Assembly (NCBI GenBank): GCA_023334545.1
Contig: JAADVB010000008.1
Coordinates: forward strand, 1 to 64,000
Reading direction: 5' to 3'
Length of the DNA stretch: 64,000 nt
Source: Salisapilia sapeloensis
Taxonomy: Eukaryota; Oomycota; Peronosporomycetes; Peronosporales; Salisapiliaceae
Below the pieces are notes generated by a model that saw nothing but the letters and a program-made list of their open reading frames with translations, did no database searches and was not told the origin of the DNA. Shown piece after piece: positions 43,270 to 53,215 of this stretch (the stretch's first letter is position 1; the number at the start of each line of letters is the position of its first letter). The position numbers were made by a program, and so were the translations under genes.

Positions 43270-44884
43270 ATGGTGGAGACGACATTAAGCAATGTGTTCT
43301 GGGGCCACAGCGCTGGTGTGCTGACCCTCTCATCGTCCGGACTTGTATGGCGAAGTCGGCAGACGGAAGCACAGAAGAAACTAGGCAAAGACGACATCAC
43401 ATCCTTCCTCTGGACGCCCATGGGTGGCCGCAAGCACCACGTCAAAGTCTACCAGAAAGGGGGCAAGTCCGTTCGGTTCACAGGTCTCGGAAAAGATGAG
43501 ATTGACCGTCTAAAAGAGCACGTGGAGACACATTTCGACCGTGAATTGGAAGAAGACAGTGTTTCATCCGTCGGTGGGAACTGGGGATCGATGCAGTTTG
43601 AAGGCAGTACCCTCAACTTTCGCGACCAAGACAAGAGCGTGCTGGAACTTGCCTTGGACTCGGTCTCGCAGTGCGCACTTCCTCAGAAGAACGAGGTACG
43701 TGCTGATTGGTTCTTTTGCTAATTTATTTCACGTCCGAAACAAATTAATTTGATTGCTTTAGGTCGAACTCCAATTCCATGAAGATGATACGGTTGCTGG
43801 AGATGAAGAGACGCTCGTAGAGATGCGGCTATACATACCTCCTGATGCCGAAGGAGATGAAGCGACGTCCAACCCGAATAGCTTCCGAGATGAAGTGTTG
43901 GAGAGAGCGAATATTCGTAGTGTCACTGGTAAGAGCATCGTGGAGCTAGATGAAAGCATGGGCACGTTCTTGACTCCTCGTGGTCGCTACGGCATCGAGC
44001 TGTACGGCTCGTTCTTGCGTATGCACGGCAAGACGTTTGATTACAAGATCATGTACTCGAACATCAATCGTTGTTTCTTATTGGAACTCCCGAACGGCTT
44101 GAACACTGCGTTTGTCATCAGTCTAGAGGAGCCGATTCGACAGGGTAAACAGGGATATCCGCATCTTGTCTTGCAACTGAGTAAAGAAGACGTCCACATT
44201 GACGTCAACTTAAATGCAGAGGAGATTAAAAAGTACAATGGGAACCTGCATGAACGCATGTCTGGTGCCTTGCCACAGATCGTCGCGACCTTGTTCAAGT
44301 TCATCGTCGGCAAGAAGGTGTATACGTCTGGTAAATTTAAGACCCACGCCGGTGATCGTGGTATCAAGTGTGCTGTGAAAGCCCAGTCCGGTGTCCTCTT
44401 CCCACTGGAAAAGAGTTTCATGTTTATCCACAAACCCACGACCTTTATCCGTTATGAAGAAGTGGACTATATCGAGTTCCAGCGGTATGCCGGTCAGTCC
44501 GGATCGTCTGCTAGTCGCAACTTTGATCTTCTCGTCAGCTGCAAGAGCGTCGGTGGCGAACCAGCTCGAGAGCACTTGTTCTCCGCGATTGACCGTCGAG
44601 AGTTCCCGGAATTAAGTCAATTCTTAACGCAGAAGAAACTCAAGGTACGCAAGGCCAAGGAGAATGTGACGGCCGGTACGAAACGTTCGAGTGAGTTGAT
44701 GGAAGAGCTTGGGCCGGAAGAAGGCGAGATTGAGGATGAAGATGAGGATTCGGACTTTGGACCGGAAGAGGAGGCGGAGGGATCGAGTGGAGACTACTCG
44801 GACGAGAGTTTGAGCGGTCAGGACTCGGAAGTGGAGGAAGAAGGCAAGGAAGAGAAGAAGAGGAAGAAGCAGAAGAAAAACTAA
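43270..44884 (+). CDS. SSRP1: FACT complex subunit SSRP1/Pob3, without HMG box
   Basis: Two exons (43270-43695 and 43763-44884) with a 67-nt intron give 515 aa. Order: N-terminal PH-like dimerisation domain (SNVFWGHSAGVLTLSSSGLV, FTGLGKDEIDRL); the double-PH middle domain (FLTPRGRYGIELYGSFLRMH, DYKIMYSNINRCFLLELPNG, HLVLQLSKED, FPLEKSFMFIHKPTTFI, FDLLVSCKS); then an acidic tail ending in a Lys-rich stretch. SSRP1 with SPT16 moves nucleosomes during transcription and replication. Plant and animal SSRP1 continue into an HMG box, but this protein stops after the acidic tail, like fungal Pob3. A double HMG-box gene lies 0.85 kb downstream. The stop is only 14 bp from the convergent PHF5A stop. 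Confidence 0.95.
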
Positions 44885-44898
44885 GTCTACTTTGCTTG

Positions 44899-45231
44899 TT
44901 ATCGTTTTTTAAATCCATACTTTTTGCGTTCGTAAAATAGATCGGTCTTGGAGCTGCCGAGGTTGACGATCTTGGGACATCCGTCTCGATCTTTCTCTAA
45001 CTGCGTGCATTCGCGACAGTAGTACGCGTCTGAGATGCCGGGGCCACCACAGATGACGCATCGACCTTGGTATGATCCGTAGTTGCACTCGTCGCAAATG
45101 TGCACGAGCGTGCACGGGCGGACGTACGAGTCGCAGATGACGCACTTGCCGTCGTCTTTCTCGCACAGACGGCCGATGGCGACGCCCGGTTGCTTCCGGC
45201 ACATAACGAGGTCGGGATGGTGCTTGGCCAT
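44899..45231 (-). CDS. PHF5A: Splicing factor PHF5A / Rds3
   Basis: A single exon encodes 110 aa, the exact family length ([20 protein letters not shown] at the start, [12 protein letters not shown] at the end). PHF5A is a subunit of SF3b in the U2 snRNP and helps hold the branch-point adenosine. Its fold is a knot of three zinc fingers. Most Cys pairs are present (CVIC, CDEC, CVICGG, CREC), but where human and plant proteins read CEKCDGKC this one reads CEKDDGKC, so one normally invariant Cys is Asp. The frame is open upstream to 45516, but the ATG at 45231 gives the exact family N-terminus. Confidence 0.97.
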   Translation of the reverse strand: MAKHHPDLVMCRKQPGVAIGRLCEKDDGKCVICDSYVRPCTLVHICDECNYGSYQGRCVICGGPGISDAYYCRECTQLEKDRDGCPKIVNLGSSKTDLFYERKKYGFKKR

Positions 45232-45654
45232 TGTATTTTTCTTTTTCTTTGATGAGGAGACTTTAGCTAGGAATTTCCACCAATCAGATGCAAAGCAACT
45301 TGTCTTTGAAGCGGGAAAGACATACAGTCCGTCATGGATCAATGCGCTGGCGTAGAAGACTTTCACGGCAACACATATCCATAGAAAAGTAGAAGAGAAT
45401 AAAATGTATGAAAAGAAAGCGTAGAGGACGAGTACGAGTTTTCCCGCGTTTTCCAGATTTTGAAATTGCTGGATTTTTCCGCCAATCGGATTGATTTTCC
45501 ATATATTCCGCAACACTTGAACTTTGTATAGAGCTCAGTTTCGAGGTCACTCCTCCCTCTCTCTCATGGACATATCCCACTATTTTTACATCACAAGTGT
45601 CCCCTGATTTCTACGACGACAAGTAGGGGGAGAAATGTATGGTCATACTGAATC

Positions 45655-45670
45655 TCTCATTCTCCCTTTT
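45655..45670 (+). promoter_or_regulatory. Oomycete initiator-like element upstream of the HMG-box gene
   Basis: TCTCATTCTCCCTTTT matches the published oomycete Inr consensus GCTCATTYYNCAWTTT at 14 of 16 positions and lies 68 bp before the start codon, the usual place for a transcription start in these organisms. Confidence 0.45.
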
Positions 45671-45737
45671 CTTCCAGCCAAAGTATACTGCATAGAAAAC
45701 CCAAGCTTCCGTTGTCTCCAAGAGGTTTTGATCGAAA

Positions 45738-46523
45738 ATGGAGCCGATCGCTGCTAGCACACTAAAAGACGAAACAACGCCATGGGGCGCGGCGCCACAG
45801 GCCGCCAAGCAAGGCAAAAAGCGCAAGCGCTTGCAGAAGAAGGCACCGGGTGCTCCGAAACGTGGCAAGTCGCCCTACATTCTCTTTTCGATGGACAAAC
45901 GGGAAGAAATCAAGTCCAAGATGCCGGCGGACGCCAAAGTCACGGACATCATGCGCGCCATCGCTGACGCATGGGCGAAAATGGGGGAGGAAGACAAGCA
46001 GCCTTGGAAAATTGCAGCGGAGCAAGACAAGCAGCGGTACGAGAAGGAAATGGCGGAATACGACGGACCACTGCGGGTGCCGAACAAGCGCGCCAAGAAG
46101 CACCCGGATGCACCCAAGCGTGCGTCCTCGGCCTTCCTGTTCTACAGCCAAGTCATGCGTCCACGCATCAAGGCAGAGCACGCGGACATGAAAAACACGG
46201 AAATCTCCAAGCAGCTTGGAGAAGCATGGGCTAAAGCCACTGACGAGCAGAAGGCTCCGTTTGTCGAGAAAGAGCGAGCTGATCGTGCTCGGTACAAGCG
46301 TGAGATGGAGGCTTGGAACAATGGAGAGCCGCTGCCGCAAGCACCACCGGAGGAAGAGAAGTTGGTGCTAGAAGGCGATGCCAAGATTCATCTCGAGACA
46401 CCAAACGTCGAAGCCAAGTTCGAGGTGGACGATGGGAATGATAATGACGATCACAAGTACCCGGATAACCTTGACTTGGATACGCTCGGGTACCCGAACT
46501 CGTACTCTGTCGGCAACATTTAA
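45738..46523 (+). CDS. Double HMG-box chromatin protein
   Basis: A single exon encodes 261 aa. Box A runs from GAPKRGKSPYILFSMDKREE to KEMAEYDGPLR (about 37-110) and box B from HPDAPKRASSAFLFYSQVM to KREMEAWNNG (about 115-195). Each has the three-helix pattern of non-sequence-specific HMGB/NHP6-type boxes that bend DNA. The short N-terminus is basic and the last 55 residues are acidic, as in HMGB proteins. Because the nearby SSRP1 lacks its HMG box, this protein is a candidate to supply that function in trans, as Nhp6 does for yeast Pob3-Spt16. That link is inference. Confidence 0.92.
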   Translation: MEPIAASTLKDETTPWGAAPQAAKQGKKRKRLQKKAPGAPKRGKSPYILFSMDKREEIKSKMPADAKVTDIMRAIADAWAKMGEEDKQPWKIAAEQDKQRYEKEMAEYDGPLRVPNKRAKKHPDAPKRASSAFLFYSQVMRPRIKAEHADMKNTEISKQLGEAWAKATDEQKAPFVEKERADRARYKREMEAWNNGEPLPQAPPEEEKLVLEGDAKIHLETPNVEAKFEVDDGNDNDDHKYPDNLDLDTLGYPNSYSVGNI

Positions 46524-46637
46524 AGCTTTTTCTTTCCCTTTTTTCTCATTTCTGCGTCGACAGGATTGCTTTTACCTTTTATGGAGAATAAAAAGATGAT
46601 AAAACCCATTTGATTTGTGTTTGTACCTTGTTATGTC

Positions 46638-47879
46638 TTAAGGAGGTGACAAGGCAGACACGCCAGGCAACTCCTTGCCTTCCAACAGCTCCAGACTCGC
46701 TCCACCGCCGGTCGAGACGTGACTCACCTTGTCTTCGGTCTGGAACTTGGCGCAGCAAGTGGCAGTGTCTCCTCCGCCGATGATGCTTGCAGCTCCCTTG
46801 TTCGTCGACTCCACGACGGCGTCCATGACAGACTTGGTGCCTTGCGCAAAGTTTTCGAATTCGAACACACCCATCGGTCCGTTCCAGACAATGGTCTTGG
46901 CACGAGACACAGCTTCGGTAAATTCTTCACGAGACTTGGGGCCAATGTCAAGACCCATCCATCCGTCCGGGATGCCTTCCTCCTGCGTCACCGTCTTGAC
47001 TTGCGCGTCGGAAGCAAACTTGTCACCGGCCACAAAGTCCGATGGCAAGTGCAACTTCACATTCTTCTCCTTAGCCTTATCGACGATCTGCTGGACGATC
47101 TTACTACCATCTTCGTCGAACAATGAGCCTCCGATTTCCATCTTGTCCAGCACCTTTTTGAACGTAAAGGCCATGCCGCCGCCAATAATCATTTCGTCCA
47201 CCTTGTCGAGGAGGTTCATAATCAACTGGATCTTGTCGGCAACCTTGGCACCACCCAAGATGGACAGGAACGGGTGCTCTGGTTTCTCCAACGCCTTGGC
47301 AAAGTACACAAGTTCCTTGTCGAGGAGGAACCCGGCACACTTCTCTGGCAGATCGACACCCACCATGGAGCTGTGCGCGCGGTGGGCCGTGCCGAAAGCG
47401 TCGTTCACGTAGACGTCACCGAGCTTGCTGAGGGAAGCGCGGAAGGAAGTGACGGCGTCCTTGTCCGCCTTGATCTTGTTTCCATCCTTGTCAACACCCT
47501 TGCCTTCTTCCTCAATATGGAAACGCAAGTTCTCCAACAAGATGACGCTACCTTCAGCCGGATCGGCACACTTTTGCTCGACCTCAGCACCGACGCAGTC
47601 GTTCAAGAACTCGATTTTCTTGCCAAGCTTTTTCTCAAGGCAGTCAGCAACAGGCTTCATGCTGTACTTGGGCGTAACCTGTCCGTCCGGTCGTCCCATG
47701 TGCGACATGAGCACGACGGCTTTCGCACCATGCTCCAGTGCGTATTGGATCGTCGGCAACGCGCCATCAATGCGCTGGGTATTTGTAATCTCTCCGTCTT
47801 TCAATGGGACGTTAAAGTCGACTCGCATGAGTACGCGTTTCCCGCGCACTTCGACACTCTTCAGACTCTTCTTCTCCAT
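46638..47879 (-). CDS. PGK: Phosphoglycerate kinase
   Basis: A single exon encodes 413 aa, the normal length. Motifs: [13 protein letters not shown] (signature near the N-terminus), [28 protein letters not shown] (hinge/nucleotide side), WNGPMGVFE, and [11 protein letters not shown] with [15 protein letters not shown] (C-terminal nucleotide-binding loops). It converts 1,3-bisphosphoglycerate and ADP to 3-phosphoglycerate and ATP in glycolysis. No targeting extension precedes [11 protein letters not shown], so it should be cytosolic. Its codon use looks GC-richer than that of most neighbours, consistent with high expression. Confidence 0.98.
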   Translation of the reverse strand: MEKKSLKSVEVRGKRVLMRVDFNVPLKDGEITNTQRIDGALPTIQYALEHGAKAVVLMSHMGRPDGQVTPKYSMKPVADCLEKKLGKKIEFLNDCVGAEVEQKCADPAEGSVILLENLRFHIEEEGKGVDKDGNKIKADKDAVTSFRASLSKLGDVYVNDAFGTAHRAHSSMVGVDLPEKCAGFLLDKELVYFAKALEKPEHPFLSILGGAKVADKIQLIMNLLDKVDEMIIGGGMAFTFKKVLDKMEIGGSLFDEDGSKIVQQIVDKAKEKNVKLHLPSDFVAGDKFASDAQVKTVTQEEGIPDGWMGLDIGPKSREEFTEAVSRAKTIVWNGPMGVFEFENFAQGTKSVMDAVVESTNKGAASIIGGGDTATCCAKFQTEDKVSHVSTGGGASLELLEGKELPGVSALSPP

Positions 47880-47909
47880 GCTTCGCTTGCGATCTCTCTC
47901 GGACGTGGC

Positions 47910-47925
47910 AAATTTGAAAATGAAA
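47910..47925 (-). promoter_or_regulatory. Oomycete initiator-like element of the PGK gene
   Basis: On the minus strand the sequence TTTCATTTTCAAATTT matches the consensus GCTCATTYYNCAWTTT at 13 of 16 positions. It lies about 30 bp upstream of the PGK start codon, where a transcription start would be expected. Confidence 0.4.
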
Positions 47926-48803
47926 GATCTTGAAGGCGACGGATCTACTCGCTTGATAGTTTATCAGGACAGCAAGAAGGTGGCGTAATATAGCGAGACG
48001 ATGGCGTTGCCGTTTCGACGAACGTTTGTCGACGGGATCTATTAGCCACACTTTATTGACAAAAAGAGGGTGTTTCAAGAAGATAACATCCAGGAAGAGG
48101 TACGAAAGGGGTTTTGGAACCAGGTTACCAGTGTTGTGCTATCTTTAGATCTGCTTTAAACGTAAGCGTTTATGTTTGTCCAGCAAACGAAGGGAATGGA
48201 GAGGTATCATAGATACTTTGGGTGATAGGAAGGTTTCAGTGGGATGAGCTTGTCGAGCATAGCGTCTCAAGTGACGATGAGACCAACGTGTATCAATTTA
48301 CACTGCGTGGATACAACAAGAGAAATTGTGTAGTGATTATGCTAAAGTGTACGACATTCAGACGCAACCAAGCCGCTAAATCGCATGCAATACTAGCTTG
48401 AGTCAAACAGCACGGTACAATCTATCAAGATAGCCACCAGTACGTCGAACTATTCCGAATCCAGCCTTGCACATACCACCTAGCAATCTTGTCGTACCAA
48501 TATGTACTTGATACCCACTCTCCATCCAAGACCACTACGTCATTCCCATAAAAAACGCATGTACATCCATCCATCTCCTCGTTTGTCCATTACTCTCCAC
48601 TACCCTCCTCCTTTGTCAAATCCGGATTAGCTTGCTTGTCGTATAGAGCATCGTCTCCTTGCAAAAGAAAAAGTATTTGTAAAAAATTGAATAAAAACAT
48701 TCAGACTGGATATAAAAAAACATATACAAAAGGGCGATCTGGAGAAGGCGAAGGACGCCATTACTCAATCCGCCAAGTCGAGGACACGTCGGACCTGGTA
48801 AAG
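47926..48803. other. Divergent spacer between PGK and the PX-myosin
   Basis: This is one of the few long intergenic stretches between divergent genes. No gene is supported. The frame of the myosin is open back to about 48636 but has no ATG before 48804. The segment just upstream is A-rich (runs of AAAAA around 48665-48730). Confidence 0.45.
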
Positions 48804-51800
48804 ATGTCCAAGCCTCGAGTCGGACTTAAAAGTACGAGTGAACTGCCGGCGTATGACCGTTTCCAGCCGCACGCGTCATCCAATGTCGATCCGTCCAAGC
48901 TAAGCGTCGCGCAGCGACTTGTCCTGGAGAATCGACAACGTGCGGCCGAGCGCAGTCGACGACGCAATACGAAGCAAGTGATTGAATCCCTGAATGCCAG
49001 TCCGGTGGAAGTCGGGGCGCAGATATGGGTGCCGGATGAGGAACAAGTGTGGAGGGCCGTGGAAATCGTATCCTACGGACAGGACCAGGAAAAGGGCATG
49101 GTGCTTGTCGTACGTGGCGCCAAGGGGGAAGAAGAGGTCGACATGCGGGACCTCGGAGACTTGTACCGAGTCAACCCCCGCGTCGTCGATGACATGACGT
49201 CGCTCTACTACATCCATGAAGCCGGTATCTTGGCGAATCTAGAAGCGAGGTCCAAGCCTGGACAATTGCGACCGTATACACTCATGGCGAACGTCTTGAT
49301 TGCCGTGAATCCGTTGGTCAAGACGGTGGAACCCAAGGTGGAGGATTATATTCAGACGCAGATGGGGGACCGACCGCCGCATCCGTACGCGATCGCTGAA
49401 GTTGCGTTCCAGCAAATGGCTTTACGTACGCCTGCAACGTGTCAGAGTATCGTGATTTCAGGAGAATCTGGTGCAGGCAAGACGGAAACGAGTAAGATCG
49501 TCTTGCGCTACTTGACGTCTCGAGAGTACTTGACGACGCCCAAGGAGCCCAAGATCGAGAGCAAGCACGTTGCGACGGAACTAGACCAGCGTCTATGGGA
49601 CACGAATCCGATTCTGGAAGCCTTTGGTAACGCCAAGACCTTGCGCAACCACAACAGTAGTCGATTCGGTAAGTTCATGAAGCTGCAATTCCGTCCAGAA
49701 GACAATGCACTATGTGGTGCGTTCGTCGAAACGTATTTGCTGGAAAAGTTCCGTGTCGTGGCGCAGATTCCGGGCGAACGTAACTTCCACGTCTTCTACT
49801 TCCTCCTGTCTGGTGCTCAGCACAGTATGAAGCAGCAGTTGGGGCTCTCGAAAGCACAGGACTATGCTTACTTGAACCAAAGTGGCATGTACACGGATAA
49901 AAATGTGGACGATGAGCTCTTGTTTGATGAACTCGTGAGTGCACTCAAGACGGTCGGAATTGACCATGAGCTGCAGCAGAGCGTCTTCTCCGTCCTCGCG
50001 ATGTTGCTTCACCTTGGTAACATCCGTCTCGATAATAAGGAGACGGCGGAAGGTGATGCAGGAGAAGTCACGAGCGACGGACAGAAGGCATTGGTTCAAT
50101 GCGCTAAGCTCTTGGGTGTGGAAGACAACGAGTTGCAGCGTGTCATTACCGTTCGTGAGATCACGACGAGAGGAGAGACGTTTACCATTCGTCGTAGTGG
50201 CAAAGAAGGCTCATACGTGCGTGACGCGATTGCCAAGGCCGTGTACGACCAGCTCTTCAAGTGGATCTTGTACCGCATTAACATGAGCTTGGGCCATGGC
50301 GACAACTCGCTTCCGTTCATCGGTGTCTTAGATATCTTTGGCTTTGAAAGCTTTGAAGAGAACGACTTTGAGCAGCTTTTGATCAACTATGCGAATGAAG
50401 CCCTGCAAGCAACGTTCAACCAGCAAGTGTTCATCGCAGAGCAAGAGCTGTTTGAGCAGGAAGGCATTGAAGTCGGTGAGATTGCTTGGCCAGATAATCG
50501 CGAGTGCATCAACTTGATTTCGAATAAACCTAACGGTATCCTTCCGTTGTTGGATCAAGAAGCCAAGACGCCTCAACCAAGTGACGAGAAGTGGAATGCG
50601 ACGTTGCATAAGACCCATGCTGGTCACCCGCACTTTTTACCGCCGCACGAGAAAGATAAAAAGTATGAGTTCATCATTAAGCACTTTGCGACGCGTGTGC
50701 CGTACCAAGTGGGTAACTTTATCGACAAGAATAACGATACGATCCCGAAGGACTTGCAGGACTTTGTCATGTCGAGCAAAGCGGACTTGATTAAGGAACT
50801 CTTTTCGAGTAAAGTTGAAGTCGAGATGCTCCATGGAGGTGTCTCGGCTGCACCCACTTCGAATGTGAATAAGAAGAAGCAGACGGTAGGTGCCAAGTTC
50901 TGTGATCAGATGCAAGATCTTGTGGATACATTGAACGCGACGCGTTGTAACTTTATTCGGTGCATTAAGCCGAATCCGACGATGACAGCAGGTGAGTTCG
51001 ATCGAGGGTACGTTGTCGATCAATTGCGATCCACAGGTATGCTAGCAACGTGTGAGCTCCTCAAGGTCGGTCTCCCGACACGTGTGTCGTACGAAGAGAT
51101 TTGTCGGATTTACAAACCTGCGCTACCTCCGTCCGTGACACCCATGTTCGAGCCTTACAACAATCGAACGTTCACGGAAGCTGTCTTGTGGTCGTTCCGA
51201 GTCGACCCAGACGCGTATCGTCTCGGACGAACGAAAGTGTTCTTTAAAACAGGCAAGATTGCTCTCCTCGATGCTCTCTTGAAGGTCGATATGGAGAAGA
51301 TGGGACCGTGGATTGTCTCTCGACTGCGCAAGTGGCTTGCACGTCGTCGATGGAGATATGCGACGGCCAAGGTGTTGGCGCAGAAAGCGTTTTTGTGGCT
51401 CTTGGAACGTAGCCGACAGCGAAAGCGAGCGATCCTCAAGATGCAAGCTGCGGTCCGCATGTTCCGTGCGAAGAAACAGTTCCTCAAGTATCGAAGTGCG
51501 CACCGTAATCGTATGCGACGTCGCGCAGCGATCAAGAAGAAGATGAAGGGCGCTGTACGTGCTATCCAGGCTGCGAGATGGTTCAACGACGTCCTATCGA
51601 AGATTCGTGTCGAGAAACAGCAGCAGCATGAAGCTGCGAGGAAGATGCAGGCGGTGGTGCGTGGTAAATTCGGTCGGAAGACTGCCGCGAGGAAGAGGCA
51701 GGCGATGCAGGAAGCAGAGCTTCGCAAGCGTCTGGAGCAAGAGGAGCATGAGCGTAAGCAGAGCGCACAGCGTCGATGGAAGGCGTTGTACGCGACTGTC

Positions 51801-53171
51801 AAAGCGCAGAAACACTTTGTCACTCTCTTGCACACGGTCCGGAAGCGTCGCGAGGCGGTGGAAGAAGCGCGACGTGTAGCGGATGAACAGGAGCGTCAGC
51901 GTCTGCAGCAAGAGGAAGAGGCTCGTAAGCGTCGTGAGCAGGAGGAAGAGGAACGTCAGAGGCAGTTGGCTCTGAAGAAGAACGAGGCAGCGCGTAAGAT
52001 TCAGCGCGCTTTCCGTGCGAAACTCGCCAAGGAAGATGCCAAGCGAGAGATTGCTCGTTTAGCGGCGTTGCAGACAAATGAAGAGGCTCAGCGAGCGTTG
52101 GAAGAGGCGGAGAGAGCGGCGCAAGAGGCCGAGATGGCGAAGCAGATGGAGAGCGATGCGTGGAACCAGTACAATTCGTGGGAAGAAGCGCATAAGCAGG
52201 TGGAGCCAGAGCTTCCGGAGAAAACGGAGGAGGATGCGAAGCGGGAGGAAGAGCTGGATCAGGCTGGCAAGGATATCTTTGGCGAAGAGGATGAAGGCCA
52301 TGGTCCGATGATGTCTGCTGAAGATGAGAACCAGATTAACCCAGTGAACCGCAGTCAGGAGTTCCCGACTGGTCCGCCGATTCCGTACAAGGGAGGTATC
52401 TTGACGTGCACGATGCTCGGTCATCGGAAGCAGCAGGATGAGAACTGGGGAGATGAGTACACGGAGTACGTCCTCCGTTTGACGTGGAGTCGAGACATCT
52501 TGGAGCAGAGTCAGACGGCGTGGCTAGTCGGTGGTCGATACAATGACTTTAACGCGTTGCATCAAGAGCTGAAGGCTGCTGCGAGTGGCGTGCGAGGGAA
52601 GAGAGCGCCGTGGTTCCCTCGATTCCCGAAGCGTCATCCGTTCTCGAGCATGTTGGGCAAGAACCAGGAAGAAAAGTTCATTATCAAGCGCGAAAAGGAG
52701 CTGAATCGATACATGACGCAGGTGTTGACGCAGATGCCGGATGCACTCCAGAACATCCATATGGACCGCTTTTTGAATTTGACGTGGCGGACGCAAGATA
52801 TCTCGGAGAGAGAGGCGTACGCTGAAGCGAGGCGTCGGTGGGAAGAGGAGGAGCAGCAGGCGATGGCGAATGCGGCGGAAGCAGAGCCGTTGTCGGAGGA
52901 AGAGCTGCAGGAGGTCGAGACGTTGGTGTCGCAGCTGACGCAAAAGGTGATCTATGCAGCGGGAGACGTGCGTCAGGACACGGAGCTGCAGGAGATGATT
53001 CACGCAGTCAAGGTGCTGCAGCCGAGGGTGAAGAAGACGGCGGATATCGGCGGACATGCGAATGTGGAGCTGATTCCGTTGGCGATGCAGCTGCAGGATG
53101 ACATTTCGGAGGCGTTTAGTCAGTACAATGATACGTTGCTGGCGCTACGTCTCGGACAGGACTTAAGCTGA
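48804..53171 (+). CDS. Unconventional myosin with IQ motifs, coiled coil and C-terminal PX domain
   Basis: A single exon encodes 1,455 aa. The motor domain (about 120-830) has P-loop GESGAGKTE (about 220), switch I NHNSSRFGKF, switch II DIFGFE (about 510) and the actin-side CIKPNP region. Then come a neck with at least three IQ motifs (AILKMQAAVRMFRAK, AARKMQAVVRGKFGRK, AARKIQRAFRAKLAK), long charged coiled coils, and a PX domain (about 1190-1330: WLVGGRYNDFNALHQELKAA, KRHPFSSMLGKN, ELNRYMTQVL). PX domains bind phosphoinositides, so this motor probably moves or tethers endosome-like membranes on actin. Myosins with a C-terminal PX domain are known from oomycetes. The first in-frame ATG is used; the convergent methyltransferase gene ends 44 bp away. 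Confidence 0.93.
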   Translation: MSKPRVGLKSTSELPAYDRFQPHASSNVDPSKLSVAQRLVLENRQRAAERSRRRNTKQVIESLNASPVEVGAQIWVPDEEQVWRAVEIVSYGQDQEKGMVLVVRGAKGEEEVDMRDLGDLYRVNPRVVDDMTSLYYIHEAGILANLEARSKPGQLRPYTLMANVLIAVNPLVKTVEPKVEDYIQTQMGDRPPHPYAIAEVAFQQMALRTPATCQSIVISGESGAGKTETSKIVLRYLTSREYLTTPKEPKIESKHVATELDQRLWDTNPILEAFGNAKTLRNHNSSRFGKFMKLQFRPEDNALCGAFVETYLLEKFRVVAQIPGERNFHVFYFLLSGAQHSMKQQLGLSKAQDYAYLNQSGMYTDKNVDDELLFDELVSALKTVGIDHELQQSVFSVLAMLLHLGNIRLDNKETAEGDAGEVTSDGQKALVQCAKLLGVEDNELQRVITVREITTRGETFTIRRSGKEGSYVRDAIAKAVYDQLFKWILYRINMSLGHGDNSLPFIGVLDIFGFESFEENDFEQLLINYANEALQATFNQQVFIAEQELFEQEGIEVGEIAWPDNRECINLISNKPNGILPLLDQEAKTPQPSDEKWNATLHKTHAGHPHFLPPHEKDKKYEFIIKHFATRVPYQVGNFIDKNNDTIPKDLQDFVMSSKADLIKELFSSKVEVEMLHGGVSAAPTSNVNKKKQTVGAKFCDQMQDLVDTLNATRCNFIRCIKPNPTMTAGEFDRGYVVDQLRSTGMLATCELLKVGLPTRVSYEEICRIYKPALPPSVTPMFEPYNNRTFTEAVLWSFRVDPDAYRLGRTKVFFKTGKIALLDALLKVDMEKMGPWIVSRLRKWLARRRWRYATAKVLAQKAFLWLLERSRQRKRAILKMQAAVRMFRAKKQFLKYRSAHRNRMRRRAAIKKKMKGAVRAIQAARWFNDVLSKIRVEKQQQHEAARKMQAVVRGKFGRKTAARKRQAMQEAELRKRLEQEEHERKQSAQRRWKALYATVKAQKHFVTLLHTVRKRREAVEEARRVADEQERQRLQQEEEARKRREQEEEERQRQLALKKNEAARKIQRAFRAKLAKEDAKREIARLAALQTNEEAQRALEEAERAAQEAEMAKQMESDAWNQYNSWEEAHKQVEPELPEKTEEDAKREEELDQAGKDIFGEEDEGHGPMMSAEDENQINPVNRSQEFPTGPPIPYKGGILTCTMLGHRKQQDENWGDEYTEYVLRLTWSRDILEQSQTAWLVGGRYNDFNALHQELKAAASGVRGKRAPWFPRFPKRHPFSSMLGKNQEEKFIIKREKELNRYMTQVLTQMPDALQNIHMDRFLNLTWRTQDISEREAYAEARRRWEEEEQQAMANAAEAEPLSEEELQEVETLVSQLTQKVIYAAGDVRQDTELQEMIHAVKVLQPRVKKTADIGGHANVELIPLAMQLQDDISEAFSQYNDTLLALRLGQDLS

Positions 53172-53215
53172 TTTGTTTTCAATGGAAGGAACATGAATAA
53201 ATTTTCTTTTTCTCG

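Noticed and set aside
45232-45516. Upstream extension of the PHF5A frame
   Set aside because: The extension has a hydrophobic start unlike any PHF5A; the protein beginning at 45231 matches the family from its first residue.
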